Shown here: positions 33,463 through 43,236 of the stretch, piece by piece
Numbering within the stretch: position 1 is the stretch's first letter
Layout of the letters: the number at the start of each line of letters is the position of its first letter
From: Sphingomonas sp. S-NIH.Pt15_0812
GTDB taxonomy: Bacteria; Pseudomonadota; Alphaproteobacteria; Sphingomonadales; Sphingomonadaceae
Assembly (NCBI RefSeq): GCF_003951315.1
Contig: NZ_QLJH01000006.1
Span: 94,000-157,999 of the forward strand
Length of the DNA stretch: 64,000 bases
Direction: 5' to 3'
Position numbers and translations under genes: made by a program
Notes under the pieces: model-generated
The model's database searches: none
Seen by the model: only the letters and a program-made list of their open reading frames with translations
Told to the model about the DNA's origin: nothing

Positions 33463-34362
33463 ATGCGGGACATCCGCTCGGCGGCCATGGTCGTGAATGC
33501 CAAGTCCCGGAAAGGGCAGAAACTTTTCAAGCGGGCATGCAAAGCCATGTCCGGCCTGCCCTATCCCGTCGACGCACGCGCGGTCGAGGACCCCGATCAA
33601 TTGGAAGCGGTCGTGCGCGACGTGCTGCGCGCCGGTCCCGACCTGGTCATCCTGGGCGGCGGCGACGGTACGATCAGCGGGCTGGTCGACCTGCTGGTCG
33701 GGCGCGACGTGGTGCTGGGGGTGCTGCCGCTCGGCACCGCCAACAGCTTCGCGCGTACGCTGGGCATCCCGCTGACGGTCGAGGGCGCGGTGGAGGTGAT
33801 CCGGACGGGGCATCGCCGCCGCATCGACCTCGGCATGATCGACGGCGATTATTTCGCCAATTGCGCGGCGATGGGGATCAGCCCGCAGATCGCGGAAACG
33901 GTGCCGCATGGCCTGAAGAAGCTGTTGGGGCGGATCGGCTATCTCGGCTGGGCGAGCTATCAGTTCACCCGGTTCAAGCCCTTCACCCTTCACATCGATG
34001 ACGGCGAGACCAAGCGCAAGATGCGGGTGGTGGAGGTACGCATCTCCAACGGCCCCTATCATGGCGGCACCTGGCTGGTGGACGAGGCATCGGTCAATTC
34101 GGGTGAAATCGTCGTCCAGGCGGTACGCGGCCATTACAAGCGCACCCTGGTGCGCAACTGGGCGACCAGCTTCCTGGGCATGAAGGAGCGGCATCACGAC
34201 ACGATCAGCTTCTCCGGCAAGGCGATCCGCATCGACACCGAGCCCCGGCTGCCGATCTCGATCGACGGCGAGCTGCTGGCGGAAACGCCGGTGACCGCGA
34301 AGATCGCGGCGGGCGTGATCGAGGTGATGGCGCCGCCGGCACCGCTGCCGCCTGGGTCGTGA
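33463..34362 (+). CDS. Diacylglycerol kinase-family lipid kinase (YegS/BmrU type)
   Basis: A 299-residue soluble kinase. VNAKSRKGQKLF at the N terminus, the nucleotide loop LGGGDGTISGLVD, and LPLGTANSFARTLGIP are the family's catalytic landmarks; a second beta domain carries ISNGPYHGG and SIDGEL. Members phosphorylate diacylglycerol or other lipids at the inner membrane face. The ATG at 33463 follows GAGGGTG; an earlier ATG at 33445 adds six residues without a site. Divergent from hemB over a 69-base gap. Confidence 0.88.
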   Translation: MRDIRSAAMVVNAKSRKGQKLFKRACKAMSGLPYPVDARAVEDPDQLEAVVRDVLRAGPDLVILGGGDGTISGLVDLLVGRDVVLGVLPLGTANSFARTLGIPLTVEGAVEVIRTGHRRRIDLGMIDGDYFANCAAMGISPQIAETVPHGLKKLLGRIGYLGWASYQFTRFKPFTLHIDDGETKRKMRVVEVRISNGPYHGGTWLVDEASVNSGEIVVQAVRGHYKRTLVRNWATSFLGMKERHHDTISFSGKAIRIDTEPRLPISIDGELLAETPVTAKIAAGVIEVMAPPAPLPPGS

Positions 34363-34392
34363 AGACTATCGGTCCAGGCTGAGACCCGCACC

Positions 34393-35832
34393 TCACCCCA
34401 CCGGCATCGCCTTGCCCGTCGGCTGTCCCTCCGCCAGCGCCGACTCCTCGCATTCGTGCGGCACGGCCGGCATTCGGGTGCGGCGCCAGCCGCCATGGAG
34501 ATAGAAGCCGATCATCATCAGCATCGACCCGACCGACCCCGCCGGGAAGCTCCACCAGATCGCGTCCGAGCCGAGCCGCCCCTCCAGCCCCGTCGCCAGG
34601 CCCAAGCGAAGCGGGAACATCGCCACCGCCAGAATCACCAGCGGGCCGATCACCGACCCGTTCGCCCGGACGATCGCCGACAGCACCATCGACACGCCGA
34701 ACAGCACGAAGCTCCACCCGGCGATCCAATTGATCCGGACCGCGATGTCGATCGCGCCCGGATCGCGGCCCAGGAACAGCCATAGCACATGCCGGTCGAG
34801 CAGGGTCAGCAGCACGACCAGCCCGCCGGTCAGCGCCAGGTTGGTGAGGATGCCGACGCGGGTGATCCGCCCCACCCGGTCCCAGGCGCCGGCCCCGATA
34901 TTCTGTGCGGCCATCGCGCTCACCGCCGCGCCGACCGCCATCGCCGGCATCTGGACATAGGTCCAGAGCTGGTTCGCCGCGCCATAGGCCGCCGTGGTCG
35001 AGGTGCCGTAGCGATTGACCAGCCCGATCATCGCCAGTGCCGAGGTGGAGACGACCAGCATCTGCAGTCCCATCGGCACGCCCTTGACCAGGATCGTGCG
35101 CAGCAATGCCGAATTCGGCCGGATATAGCCCAGCTCCGCACCCCGCAGCCGGATCGGCAGGTCGCGACCGTAGATATAGAGGAGCAGCGCGACCAGCGAG
35201 ACGCCATTGGCGATCAGCGTCGCGGTCGCCGATCCGCCGATGCCCATGGCGGGGATCGGTCCCACGCCCCGGATCAGCAGCGGGTTGAGCCCGACATCGA
35301 CCACCGATCCCAGCGCCATGAACTTGAGCGGCGTGATCGAGTCGCCGGTGCCGCGCAACGCCATGGTCAGCAGCACCGTCAGGAAGCCCGGCACCATCGC
35401 GATGAAGATGATCCGCAGGTAATCGAGCGCCAGCGGATAGACCTCCGCCGGGGTCGCCAGCAGCCGCAGGATGGCGGGCGCGGCGAGCAGGCCGATGATG
35501 ACCGTGACGATCGACAGGCCGCCGAACAGGCCGAGCGCCGTGCCCAAGGTCCGCCGCACCGTCTCCACGTCGCGCCGGCCCATCGCCTGCCCGATCAGGA
35601 TCGTCGCCGCCATGCCGAAGCCGAACACGGCGGCGATCAGCAGGAACATGATGATGTTGGCGTTCGTCGTCGCCGCCAATGCCCGCTCGCCCAGAAACTG
35701 GCCGATCCAGATCGCGTTGATCGATCCGTTCAGCGACTGGAGGATGCTGGAGCCCAGGGTGGGCAGCGCGAACAGCAGCAACGTCCGCCCGATCGGCCCG
35801 GTGGTGAGATCCCGTTGCGGCGGTCGCGCCAT
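34393..35832 (-). CDS. MATE-family efflux transporter
   Basis: A 479-residue inner-membrane protein with twelve predicted helices in two six-helix halves. The N terminus DLTTGPIGRTLLLFALPTL and LNGSINAIWIGQFLGERALAA match MATE exporters of the NorM/DinF type; QAMGRRDVETVRRTLG is in the first repeat and AAYGAANQLWTYVQMPAMAV in the second. These exporters expel cationic drugs or metabolites using Na+ or H+. The ATG at 35832 follows AGGA; an ATG 14 codons upstream lies in a different-looking region and was not used. Confidence 0.9.
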   Translation of the reverse strand: MARPPQRDLTTGPIGRTLLLFALPTLGSSILQSLNGSINAIWIGQFLGERALAATTNANIIMFLLIAAVFGFGMAATILIGQAMGRRDVETVRRTLGTALGLFGGLSIVTVIIGLLAAPAILRLLATPAEVYPLALDYLRIIFIAMVPGFLTVLLTMALRGTGDSITPLKFMALGSVVDVGLNPLLIRGVGPIPAMGIGGSATATLIANGVSLVALLLYIYGRDLPIRLRGAELGYIRPNSALLRTILVKGVPMGLQMLVVSTSALAMIGLVNRYGTSTTAAYGAANQLWTYVQMPAMAVGAAVSAMAAQNIGAGAWDRVGRITRVGILTNLALTGGLVVLLTLLDRHVLWLFLGRDPGAIDIAVRINWIAGWSFVLFGVSMVLSAIVRANGSVIGPLVILAVAMFPLRLGLATGLEGRLGSDAIWWSFPAGSVGSMLMMIGFYLHGGWRRTRMPAVPHECEESALAEGQPTGKAMPVG

Positions 35833-35886
35833 CGTTCCTGTTCCCCCTCGGTCGGGCGTTGCGTCGACGCACAACCCGCCGACGCC

Positions 35887-36081
35887 CTACCGCGATCCCT
35901 CGGGCTGCGACAATCCTCGCCCATCACGGGTGGGATCTTGGGGAACCTGTTCGGCCGACTCCGTCCGCGCCTCCAGCGCGTGCAGCGCCCGGCGCATCCG
36001 CCGCCACATCACCACGTTCAGCCAGATCACGCCGGCGAAGACGATGGCGATGATCAGCATCGCCTTGGTCAGGCCGGTCAT
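35887..36081 (-). CDS. Small single-helix membrane protein downstream of dxs
   Basis: A 64-residue protein with one N-terminal transmembrane helix ([20 protein letters not shown]), a basic patch ([15 protein letters not shown]), and an acidic/polar tail. Its ATG overlaps the dxs stop (ATGA), so it is co-translated. I do not recognise a family; size and topology suggest a small envelope protein. Confidence 0.55.
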   Translation of the reverse strand: MTGLTKAMLIIAIVFAGVIWLNVVMWRRMRRALHALEARTESAEQVPQDPTRDGRGLSQPEGSR

Positions 36082-38000
36082 GCCCGAGCTTCGGCGATCC
36101 CCGTGCTGTTGTGGCGCAGCGCGGTCAGCACGGTGGTGACGATCCCCTCCGCATCCAGCCCGGCGGCGGCATATTGCACCTCGGGCTTGTCCTGGTCCTG
36201 GAAGGTGTCGGGCAGGCGCATCGTGCGCAGCTTCAGGCCATGGTCGATCAGGCCGGCATCCGAGGCCAGCGTCAGCACATGCGCGCCGAAGCCGCCGACC
36301 GCGCCCTCCTCGATCGTCACCGCCACCTCGTGGGTCGAAAGCAGGCGGCGGATCAACGCCTCGTCCAGCGGCTTGGCGAAGCGGAGATCGGCGACCGTGG
36401 TCGACAGTCCCTTGGCCTCCAGCACCTCGGCGGCCTTCAGCGCCTCGGTCAGGCGGGTGCCGAGCGACAGGATCGCGACGGTCTTGCCCTCGCGCACCAC
36501 CCGGCCCTTGCCGATCTCCAACCGCTGCGCCACCTCGGGCAGCGGCACGCCGGTGCCGTTGCCGCGCGGATAGCGGACCGCGATCGGGCTGCTGTCGTGC
36601 ATCGCGCAGGTGTGCGTCATATGGACCAGCTCCGCCTCGTCGGCGGCGGCCATCACCACCATATTGGGCAGCGTGGCCAGATAGGCGACGTCGAACGACC
36701 CGGCATGGGTCGCGCCGTCCGCGCCGACCAGCCCGGCGCGGTCGATCGCGAAGCGGACCGGCAGGTTCTGGATCGCCACGTCATGCACCACCTGGTCATA
36801 GGCGCGCTGGAGGAAGGTGGAATAGATCGCACAGAACGGCCGCATCCCCTGCGCCGCCAGACCGGCCGCGAAGGTGACGGCATGCTGCTCGGCGATGCCG
36901 ACGTCGAAGCTGCGGTCGGGAAACGCCTTGGCGAAACGGTCGACCCCGGTGCCCGACGGCATGGCGGCGGTGATCGCGACGATGGTCGGGTCGCGCTCGC
37001 CCTCCTTGACCAGCTGGTCGCCGAACACATTCTGATATTGCGGCGGTCCGGGCGGGGCCTTGGCCTGCGCGCCGGTGATCACGTCGAACTTCTGGACGCC
37101 GTGATATTTGTCCGCCGCCGCCTCGGCCGGGGCATAGCCCTTGCCCTTCTTGGTGACGACATGGACCAGGATCGGCCCTTCCTCGGCGTCGCGGACATTC
37201 TCCAGCACCGGGATCAGATGGTCGAGATTATGGCCGTCGATCGGACCGACATAGTAGAAGCCGAGTTCCTCGAACAACGTGCCGCCCATCGTCATGCCGC
37301 GGGCGAACTCGTCGGTCTTGCGCGCCGCGGCGTGGATCGGGCGCGGCAGGCGGCGCGCGACTCGCTTCAATATGTCGCGGGCGCCCAGGAACTTCTGGCT
37401 CGACACCATGCGCGACAGATAGGCCGACAACCCACCGACCGGCGGCGCGATCGACATGTCGTTGTCGTTCAGGATCACGACCAGCCGATTGCCCGCCTGT
37501 TCCGCGTTGTTCATCGCCTCATAGGCCATGCCCGCCGACATCGAGCCGTCGCCGATCACCGCGATGCCGCGCCCGGGCGTCCCCGCCAGCTTGTTGGCGA
37601 TCGCGAAGCCCAGGGCCGCCGAGATGGAGGTGGAGGAATGCGCCGCGCCGAACGGGTCGTATTCGCTCTCCGACCGCTTGGTGAAGCCGCTGAGGCCGCC
37701 GCCCTGGCGCAAGGTCCGGATTCGGTCGCGCCGCCCGGTCAGGATCTTGTGCGGATAGCATTGGTGGCCGACGTCCCAGACCAGCCGGTCGCGCGGCGTG
37801 TCGAAGACATAGTGCAAGGCGGTGGTCAGCTCGACCACGCCCAGGCCGGAGCCGAGATGGCCGCCGGTGGTTCCGACCGCCGAGATCGTCTCGGCGCGCA
37901 GTTCCTCGGCAAGCTGGCGAAGCTGCTCGGGCTTGAGCCGGCGCAGCTCCTCTGGCGTGCGGACGGTGTCGAGCAAGGGGGTGGCGGGAAGATCAACCAT
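36078..38000 (-). CDS. dxs: 1-deoxy-D-xylulose-5-phosphate synthase
   Basis: A 640-residue thiamine-diphosphate enzyme that condenses pyruvate and glyceraldehyde 3-phosphate at the head of the MEP isoprenoid pathway, which feeds carotenoids and quinones in this group. The ThDP motif is [17 protein letters not shown] to [13 protein letters not shown]; the transketolase-like pyrimidine domain has [13 protein letters not shown] with the catalytic glutamate, and [15 protein letters not shown] is the classical Dxs motif. N terminus [16 protein letters not shown] and length match the family. It is followed directly by the small membrane protein gene. Confidence 0.97.
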   Translation of the reverse strand: MVDLPATPLLDTVRTPEELRRLKPEQLRQLAEELRAETISAVGTTGGHLGSGLGVVELTTALHYVFDTPRDRLVWDVGHQCYPHKILTGRRDRIRTLRQGGGLSGFTKRSESEYDPFGAAHSSTSISAALGFAIANKLAGTPGRGIAVIGDGSMSAGMAYEAMNNAEQAGNRLVVILNDNDMSIAPPVGGLSAYLSRMVSSQKFLGARDILKRVARRLPRPIHAAARKTDEFARGMTMGGTLFEELGFYYVGPIDGHNLDHLIPVLENVRDAEEGPILVHVVTKKGKGYAPAEAAADKYHGVQKFDVITGAQAKAPPGPPQYQNVFGDQLVKEGERDPTIVAITAAMPSGTGVDRFAKAFPDRSFDVGIAEQHAVTFAAGLAAQGMRPFCAIYSTFLQRAYDQVVHDVAIQNLPVRFAIDRAGLVGADGATHAGSFDVAYLATLPNMVVMAAADEAELVHMTHTCAMHDSSPIAVRYPRGNGTGVPLPEVAQRLEIGKGRVVREGKTVAILSLGTRLTEALKAAEVLEAKGLSTTVADLRFAKPLDEALIRRLLSTHEVAVTIEEGAVGGFGAHVLTLASDAGLIDHGLKLRTMRLPDTFQDQDKPEVQYAAAGLDAEGIVTTVLTALRHNSTGIAEARA

Positions 38001-38055
38001 GTCCGGGGCTTACCCTGTCGGACCGGTGGTGTCGATTGCTACGGCGCGATGACGA

Positions 38056-38526
38056 TCAGGCCGCCGCCTCGCAGGCCGAACACCGGCCACGCAGCTCGAT
38101 CACCGATCTTTCCGGCTTGAAACCAGAGACTTGCGCCGCATCCCGCAGGCCGCGCGTGATCCGGTCGTCATCCAGGTGCGTCGTTTGCCCACAGGAATCG
38201 CACACCATGAAGATGCAATCATGAAGGCAGCCAGGATGCGTATTGGCGACATAGGCGTTCGCGCTCTCGACCCGGCGGGCCAGATTGGCGCCGACGAACA
38301 GGTCGAGGATGCGATAGACGCTGTTGGCGGCCACCCGCCGCCCCTCGCGCTGCGACACCGCGTCGGCGATGTCATAGGCGGAGGCGGGCTTGTCGAAGCC
38401 GGCCAGCACGTCGAACACGATCGCGCGCATCACCGTCCATTGCTCGCCCGCGTCTTCCAGCGCCGTGCGCGCCGCATCGTTCAGGGCGTCGCCCTCTGGT
38501 TCGTGGTGGTGATGCCCGTGCGCCAT
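38056..38526 (-). CDS. zur: Fur-family zinc uptake regulator Zur
   Basis: A 156-residue metalloregulator. A His-rich N terminus (HGHHHHE) precedes the winged helix, NSVYRILDLFVGANLARRVES is the dimer/recognition region, and the two structural-zinc cysteine pairs are VCDSCGQ and GRCSAC. The Zur rather than Fur assignment rests on the absence of an HxHDH-type Fur motif and on the neighbouring MerC-like gene. Zur represses zinc-uptake genes when zinc is plentiful. It lies 57 bases downstream of the MerC-like gene on the same strand, probably one transcript. Confidence 0.85.
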   Translation of the reverse strand: MAHGHHHHEPEGDALNDAARTALEDAGEQWTVMRAIVFDVLAGFDKPASAYDIADAVSQREGRRVAANSVYRILDLFVGANLARRVESANAYVANTHPGCLHDCIFMVCDSCGQTTHLDDDRITRGLRDAAQVSGFKPERSVIELRGRCSACEAAA

Positions 38527-38583
38527 GGCCGCGAGATAGGGAATGCGGGCCGTTCCAGCAAGCTAGCGCGCGCCGGCCTCCGT

Positions 38584-38997
38584 CTATCGATGCCGTTCCG
38601 GCGTCCCGCAATGCGCGCGCCGGTTGAACTCATGCCCGAGGGCGAGCAACGACACGCCGACGATCGTCCAAAGCGCCTCGTGGCTGCCGCTGTCGTGCGG
38701 CAGCGTCATCGCACCGGCCATCACGCCCAACCCGAACGCACCGACCGCCGCGGGCATGGCCTGGCCGTGGTGCAGGACGCCCTTGCCCAGCGCCACCACG
38801 CCGAGCAGGATCGCCATCGTCAACCCGACTTCATGGATCCATGGATCGAGCAGCATCCCGCCCGCCGTCGAGGCCAGAGCCAGCAGCGCGGTGGTGGCGA
38901 CGCAATGCACGGCGCACAGCCCCGACAGCCCGATCGCGAACCGATCCAGCTTGGGCCACCAGGATGTTTGGGTCGCAGCCGTCATGGTCACCGCCAT
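38584..38997 (-). CDS. MerC-like membrane protein
   Basis: A 137-residue protein with four hydrophobic helices and SGLCAVHCVATTALL near residue 28, where the Cys-x-x-x-Cys pair of MerC mercury carriers occurs. His residues at the end (LGHEFNRRAHCG, PERHR) may add metal ligands. In sphingomonads and caulobacters MerC-domain proteins often sit beside zur, so zinc rather than mercury is the likelier metal. A dyad at 39017-39029 upstream may be its operator. Starts at 38997 or 38985 are both possible. Confidence 0.78.
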   Translation of the reverse strand: MAVTMTAATQTSWWPKLDRFAIGLSGLCAVHCVATTALLALASTAGGMLLDPWIHEVGLTMAILLGVVALGKGVLHHGQAMPAAVGAFGLGVMAGAMTLPHDSGSHEALWTIVGVSLLALGHEFNRRAHCGTPERHR

Positions 38998-39016
38998 ATA
39001 GCGGTATCCATGGCAG

Positions 39017-39029
39017 GTTACAACGTCAC
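39017..39029. promoter_or_regulatory. Possible Zur operator upstream of the MerC-like gene
   Basis: GTTACAACGTCAC is an imperfect dyad (GTnAC...GTnAC, eight matched positions) 20-32 bases before the MerC-like start. Zur boxes are AT-rich GTTAT...ATAAC dyads, so similarity is only partial. Confidence 0.25.
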
Positions 39030-39123
39030 ATGATAAGCTTAACCATCAATTCGGCGGTTCTGCCGCGCCACGATCGCGGCCCTGCTTGCCCGACTCGGCC
39101 CCGGGCGCTAACCGCCGCAACCG

Positions 39124-40122
39124 ATGTCACGCTCGAACCACCGCCCATCCGCCATGATCGCCGGGGGGGCCGTGTTCCCCCATCGCCACCTGACCGGCAT
39201 CGAGGGACTGGAGCCGCACGAGATCAGCTTCCTGCTCGACGAGGCCGAACAATGGGTGGAGGCGACCCGTGGGCACGAACGCGGCGCTGATCGCGGATGG
39301 GCGCGGCTCGCCGGCCTCACCCAGATCAACGCCTTTTTCGAGAACAGCACGCGCACGCTGCTGAGCTTCGAGATCGCGGGCAAGCGACTGGGCGCGGACG
39401 TGGTCAACATGCATGCCGCACAGAGTTCGGTGAAGAAGGGCGAGACGCTGATCGACACCGCGCAGACGCTGAACGCGATGCGCGCCGACGTGCTGGTGAT
39501 CCGCCATATGAGCTCGGGCGCGGTCAAGCTGATCGCCGACAAGGTCGATTGCGCGGTGCTCAACGCTGGTGACGGCCGGCACGAGCATCCGACCCAGGCG
39601 CTGCTCGACGCGCTGACCATCCGCCGCCGGCGCGGCCGGATCGAGGGGCAGCGGGTGGTGATCTGCGGCGACCTGCTGCACAGCCGGGTCGCGCGGTCCA
39701 ACATCCTGGCGCTGACCGCCCTGGCGGCGGAGGTGCGGGTCTGCGCGCCCTCCACGCTGATGCCCCCGGCGGTCGAGCGGATGGGCGTGACCCGCTTCAC
39801 CGATTTCGACGCGGCGCTGGACGAGGCGGACGTGGTCATGATGCTGCGCTTGCAGAATGAGCGGATGGACGGGGGCTATGTCCCCTCCCCGCGCGAATTC
39901 CGATTGCGCTACGGCCTGACGCCCGAACGGCTGAATCGGGCCAAGCCGGACGCGCTGGTCATGCATCCCGGCCCGATGAACCGGGGGATCGAGATCGACT
40001 CGGTGGTGGCGGACGGTCCGCAATCGGCGATCACGGAGCAGGTGGCGATGGGCGTGGCGGTGCGGATGGCGTGTCTGGATGTCCTCACGCGACGGGCGCG
40101 CGGCGTGGAGGGCTGGGCATGA
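39124..40122 (+). CDS. pyrB: Aspartate carbamoyltransferase, catalytic subunit
   Basis: A 332-residue enzyme making carbamoyl-aspartate for pyrimidines. The carbamoyl-phosphate site is [23 protein letters not shown] is the active-site region, and [11 protein letters not shown] is the pyrB-specific C-terminal motif. The ATG at 39124 lacks a strong ribosome-binding site; the conserved part starts near residue 18 ([12 protein letters not shown]), so a later start is possible. The stop overlaps the start of the dihydroorotase-like gene (ATGA), as in Pseudomonas-type pyrBC' operons where the second protein is needed for assembly. Confidence 0.95.
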   Translation: MSRSNHRPSAMIAGGAVFPHRHLTGIEGLEPHEISFLLDEAEQWVEATRGHERGADRGWARLAGLTQINAFFENSTRTLLSFEIAGKRLGADVVNMHAAQSSVKKGETLIDTAQTLNAMRADVLVIRHMSSGAVKLIADKVDCAVLNAGDGRHEHPTQALLDALTIRRRRGRIEGQRVVICGDLLHSRVARSNILALTALAAEVRVCAPSTLMPPAVERMGVTRFTDFDAALDEADVVMMLRLQNERMDGGYVPSPREFRLRYGLTPERLNRAKPDALVMHPGPMNRGIEIDSVVADGPQSAITEQVAMGVAVRMACLDVLTRRARGVEGWA

Positions 40123-41345
40123 GCCAGGCACAGGCGATCGCCTTGACCAATGCCCGGCTGGTGCTGGCCGACCGGGTCGAGCCCGGCGCGTTGCTGGTCC
40201 GGGACGGCGTCATCGCCGGCATCGGCACGATCGACCTTCCGGCGGGTGTCGAGACGGTCGATTGCGGCGGCAGGCTGCTGGCTCCCGGCATCGTCGATTT
40301 CGGCGTCTTCGCGGTCGATCGCGAGGCGTGCCGACGCGGCGGCATCGTCCGCGTCGCGCTGATGCCCGACCAACGCCCGGTGCTGGACGATCCCGGCGTG
40401 GTGCAGCGGGCGGCGCTGGTCGGCCGGCCCGATCTGTGGATCCACCCCATCGCCGCCGCGACGCGCGGCCTGATGGGCCAGGACCTCGCCGAAATGGCCT
40501 TCTGCATCGAGGCCGGCGCGCGCGCGGTCGGCACCGGCCGCCGCTGGATTGCCGATTCAGGCGTGATGGCCAAGCTGTTCGCCTATGCCAGCGACCTGGG
40601 GTTGACCGTCGTCACCCATGCCGAGGATGGCGGGCTGACGCACGGCGCGGTCGCGACCCATGGCGAGACGGCGACGCGGCTCGGCCTGCCCTCCGCCCCC
40701 GCCATGGCCGAGGCGCTGGCGGTGGCGCGCGACCTGCTGCTGGCGGAGGAGAGCGGCGCGCGGCTCCACCTGCGCCAGGTCACCACCGCCGCCGCGCTCG
40801 ACCTGGTGCGCGCGGCGAAGCGCCGCGGCGTTGCCGTCACCTGCGGGATCACGCCGGCGCATCTCCACCTGTCGGATATCGCGGTCAGCGATTTCCGCAC
40901 CTTCGCGCATCTCTCGCCACCCTTGCGCGACGAGGCCGACCGCCGCGCCTGCCTAGCCGCCATCGCGGATGGCACGATCGACATCCTGTCGTCCGGCCAT
41001 GATCCGCACGGGCCGGAGGAGAAGCGCCTGCCCTTCGCCGATTCTTCCGCCGGCATGGCCGGGGCGGAGACGCTGCTGCCCTTGGCGCTGATGCTGGTGC
41101 GTGACGGCCTATGCACGCTCGACCGGCTGTTCCAGCTGCTCGCGACCAATCCGGCCAAGGCGCTGGGGCTGGACACCGGGCGACTGGCGGTCGGCCTGCC
41201 TGCCGACCTGCTGCTGTTCGACGACCGTGCGCCGGTGCGGATCACCGGTGATGCCTTCGCCTCGGCCGGCAACACGCCGTTCGACGGCCTGCCGGTCGAG
41301 GGCAAGGCGCTACGCCTGTGGAAGGGCGGCCGGGCGCTGTCGTAG
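40119..41345 (+). CDS. Dihydroorotase-like protein lacking the HxH metal motif (PyrC' type)
   Basis: A 408-residue amidohydrolase-fold protein. Conserved fold landmarks are present ([40 protein letters not shown]), but the strand-1 HxH that binds the zinc pair is replaced by [12 protein letters not shown]. In Pseudomonas such inactive PyrC' subunits scaffold the PyrB dodecamer and the cell uses another dihydroorotase. The ATGA overlap with pyrB fits that role. It is too regular and conserved to be a decaying gene. Annotating it simply as pyrC would be misleading. Confidence 0.85.
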   Translation: MSQAQAIALTNARLVLADRVEPGALLVRDGVIAGIGTIDLPAGVETVDCGGRLLAPGIVDFGVFAVDREACRRGGIVRVALMPDQRPVLDDPGVVQRAALVGRPDLWIHPIAAATRGLMGQDLAEMAFCIEAGARAVGTGRRWIADSGVMAKLFAYASDLGLTVVTHAEDGGLTHGAVATHGETATRLGLPSAPAMAEALAVARDLLLAEESGARLHLRQVTTAAALDLVRAAKRRGVAVTCGITPAHLHLSDIAVSDFRTFAHLSPPLRDEADRRACLAAIADGTIDILSSGHDPHGPEEKRLPFADSSAGMAGAETLLPLALMLVRDGLCTLDRLFQLLATNPAKALGLDTGRLAVGLPADLLLFDDRAPVRITGDAFASAGNTPFDGLPVEGKALRLWKGGRALS

Positions 41346-41567
41346 AGCCCGGTCTTTAGTCAATCCCGGCGCGGCGAGGCTAGAGGGGTTTCCCACTGGG
41401 TTGGATCATCGGCACGGCGGTGATTTAGGTTCGGGGCAAGGCGCGCGGAGGGAGCGATGCCAAAGCATCGTGACCGACAAGCAACGCCGCCCCGGATCGA
41501 AAGCGCCCCGCCCCGAAGCGGTCGCCCGCAGGGCGATGACGGTGGTTCAACCTGGCAGAAAACCGCT

Positions 41568-41906
41568 CTACCGCCGCGTCCGGACCGGCGCATGGAAGTC
41601 GGCCGGCTTGTCGGCGATCCAGCGCAGGAAGCGCGCGATCGCCGGCTGCGCGCGGAGCACCTCCGGATCGGCATAGAGCCGAGCCAAGTCGGTGTTGCCG
41701 AAGCTGGCATGGATGGTCCGGTGACAGATCGGGTGGATCGGCGCGGTGACCCGGCCGCCCTCGCTCTTCGGCACAAGATGATGCCATTCGACGCGGTGGC
41801 CCAGCGGCCGGCCGCACAGCACGCAATCCGGCGGCGCCGCGTCCCGCCGCTCGGCCAGCGCCGCCGCCTCCGCCAAGCCCGTCCGTCGTTTCACCCGGCC
41901 CGTCAT
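41568..41906 (-). CDS. HNH endonuclease-domain protein
   Basis: A 112-residue protein dominated by an HNH nuclease fold. A zinc-finger pair CVLCG precedes VEWHHLVPKSEGG (HH of the HNH motif), and IHPICHRTIHASFGN supplies the second cysteine and final histidine. Similar standalone HNH proteins are common in sphingomonads and poorly characterised. The ATG at 41906 was chosen because further upstream the frame overlaps the outer-membrane gene antisense to sense and turns Arg-rich. A terminator for the upstream gene lies at 41935-41974, so this gene needs its own promoter or readthrough. Confidence 0.78.
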   Translation of the reverse strand: MTGRVKRRTGLAEAAALAERRDAAPPDCVLCGRPLGHRVEWHHLVPKSEGGRVTAPIHPICHRTIHASFGNTDLARLYADPEVLRAQPAIARFLRWIADKPADFHAPVRTRR

Positions 41907-41934
41907 CGACCGGATATGGGCCTGGCATCGGGCA

Positions 41935-41974
41935 CAAAAAAGAAGGGCGGAGGCGACCCATGTCGCCCCCGCCC
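41935..41974 (-). terminator. Intrinsic terminator of the outer-membrane protein gene
   Basis: On the minus strand GGGCGG-G-GGCGAC / GTCGCC-T-CCGCCC with loop ATGG (41945-41974) runs into TTCTTTTTT (41935-41943). Confidence 0.88.
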
Positions 41975-41998
41975 CGCTTCTCCAACCGGTCGGACCGA

Positions 41999-42628
41999 TC
42001 AGAAGTGCGCGATCACACCCGCCATCGGACGGAAGCTCTTGGCGCTGCCGAAGGTCGAGGCCTCGACGCGGAAACGGATGCCGGCATTGCCGGTGATGCC
42101 CGACAGGCCAATGTCCTTGGGGCCGACCTCGGCGCCGACGCCGTAGCTGACGGCGTGGAAGTCCGGGCTGTTGTCGCCGAACTTGTCGAAGTTCACCCAC
42201 TGGTAGCCGACCTTGCCGTAGAACAGGCCGCTGTCACCCGCGCGGAAGCCGAAGCGGCCGGCGACGCCATATTCCCAGTCGATATCGCCCTTGAAGCCCT
42301 TGGTCGCATTGCCCTCGGCGCCGACGAAGACCGGGCCCAGCGGCACGTTCACGCCGACCACGCCCTGCACTAGACCGCCGTTCAACTTGCCGGTGCCGAT
42401 CGGCGTGTTGGGGATGCCGTGGCCGGCCTGACGGTCGAATTCTTCCCAGCCGCCCATGATGCCGACATAGGGCTCGATGCCGAACGCCTTGGTGCCGTCG
42501 GGCGCACGCGGACCTTCGTTCGCGGTGGTGTCGACCGTGTCCTGCGTGACCGTGTCCTGCGCGAAGGCCGGAGCGGCGGCGGTGACGGCCGCAGCGGCGG
42601 CGACGGTGGCGAGGAGAAGCTTACGCAT
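41999..42628 (-). CDS. Outer-membrane beta-barrel protein (opacity/OmpW-like family)
   Basis: A 209-residue protein with a signal peptide ending APAFAQ and an alternating-residue barrel of about eight strands (GIEPYVGIMGGW, VVGVNVPLGPVFVGAEGNA, YGVAGRFGFRAGDSGLFYGKVGY, GNAGIRFRVEAST), ending in AGVIAHF with the required C-terminal phenylalanine. The family includes small porin-like and adhesion proteins; function here is unknown. The ATG at 42628 was chosen because the signal peptide starts there; an ATG 13 codons earlier adds a polar extension. A strong terminator follows. Confidence 0.85.
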   Translation of the reverse strand: MRKLLLATVAAAAAVTAAAPAFAQDTVTQDTVDTTANEGPRAPDGTKAFGIEPYVGIMGGWEEFDRQAGHGIPNTPIGTGKLNGGLVQGVVGVNVPLGPVFVGAEGNATKGFKGDIDWEYGVAGRFGFRAGDSGLFYGKVGYQWVNFDKFGDNSPDFHAVSYGVGAEVGPKDIGLSGITGNAGIRFRVEASTFGSAKSFRPMAGVIAHF

Positions 42629-42860
42629 GGCATTGTACCTTGATGTTGAACCTTCGGTGTCGGGCAAACCCGATCCAGGTCCAGCAGAAGCGACGAACGC
42701 CGGCTTTGTTGCAGCGCGTCGTTCCCTTTACCGTCGGAAATATCAGCCTGTGACCGATTTGCCACGGTTCCTGTCATCCGGATGAACCAACTGCGGCGAC
42801 ACTGGGGCAAGCCGCCGATCCGGCCATAAACCGGCCGTATCCCGACGCATTTCGGCCATT

Positions 42861-43112
42861 TTAGCCATGATCGCGGATCGCAGCGATCAGATCGGTCTTG
42901 TTCATGCGCGATCGACCGGCGACGCCGATCCGCCGGGCCTGCTCCATCAAGGCATCCTTCGTACGATCTTCCAGAGGGACGCTATTGTGCGACAGCGAAC
43001 CGTTCGCCTTCGCATTGGCGATCCGTGCCGCCTTCCCCGTGGAATTACCTTGCGCGAGCAGCGCTTCGAACAGGGCATCGTCCTTGATCTGCGGACCGTG
43101 ATCCTTCGCCAT
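42861..43112 (-). CDS. Small Rho-N/SAP-like DUF7218-type protein
   Basis: An 83-residue soluble protein. The N terminus MAKDHGPQIKDDALFEAL, the GNSTGKAARIANAKA turn, and C-terminal EQARRIGVAGRSRMNKTDLI match a widespread family of short proteins carrying a Rho-termination-factor-N-like helix-extended-loop-helix, often nucleic-acid-associated. Function is unknown. It is divergent from purF. Confidence 0.75.
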   Translation of the reverse strand: MAKDHGPQIKDDALFEALLAQGNSTGKAARIANAKANGSLSHNSVPLEDRTKDALMEQARRIGVAGRSRMNKTDLIAAIRDHG

Positions 43113-43236
43113 GACCGTCCTCCATATCCGGCGGCCACAACAACCGTTTCGAACTTATGCTCCGCCCCGCATGACAAACAGGCGACAAAGCGTTCCGCCC
43201 CCCCTATATGCGCAACCGCACGACATGAGCGGGCCG

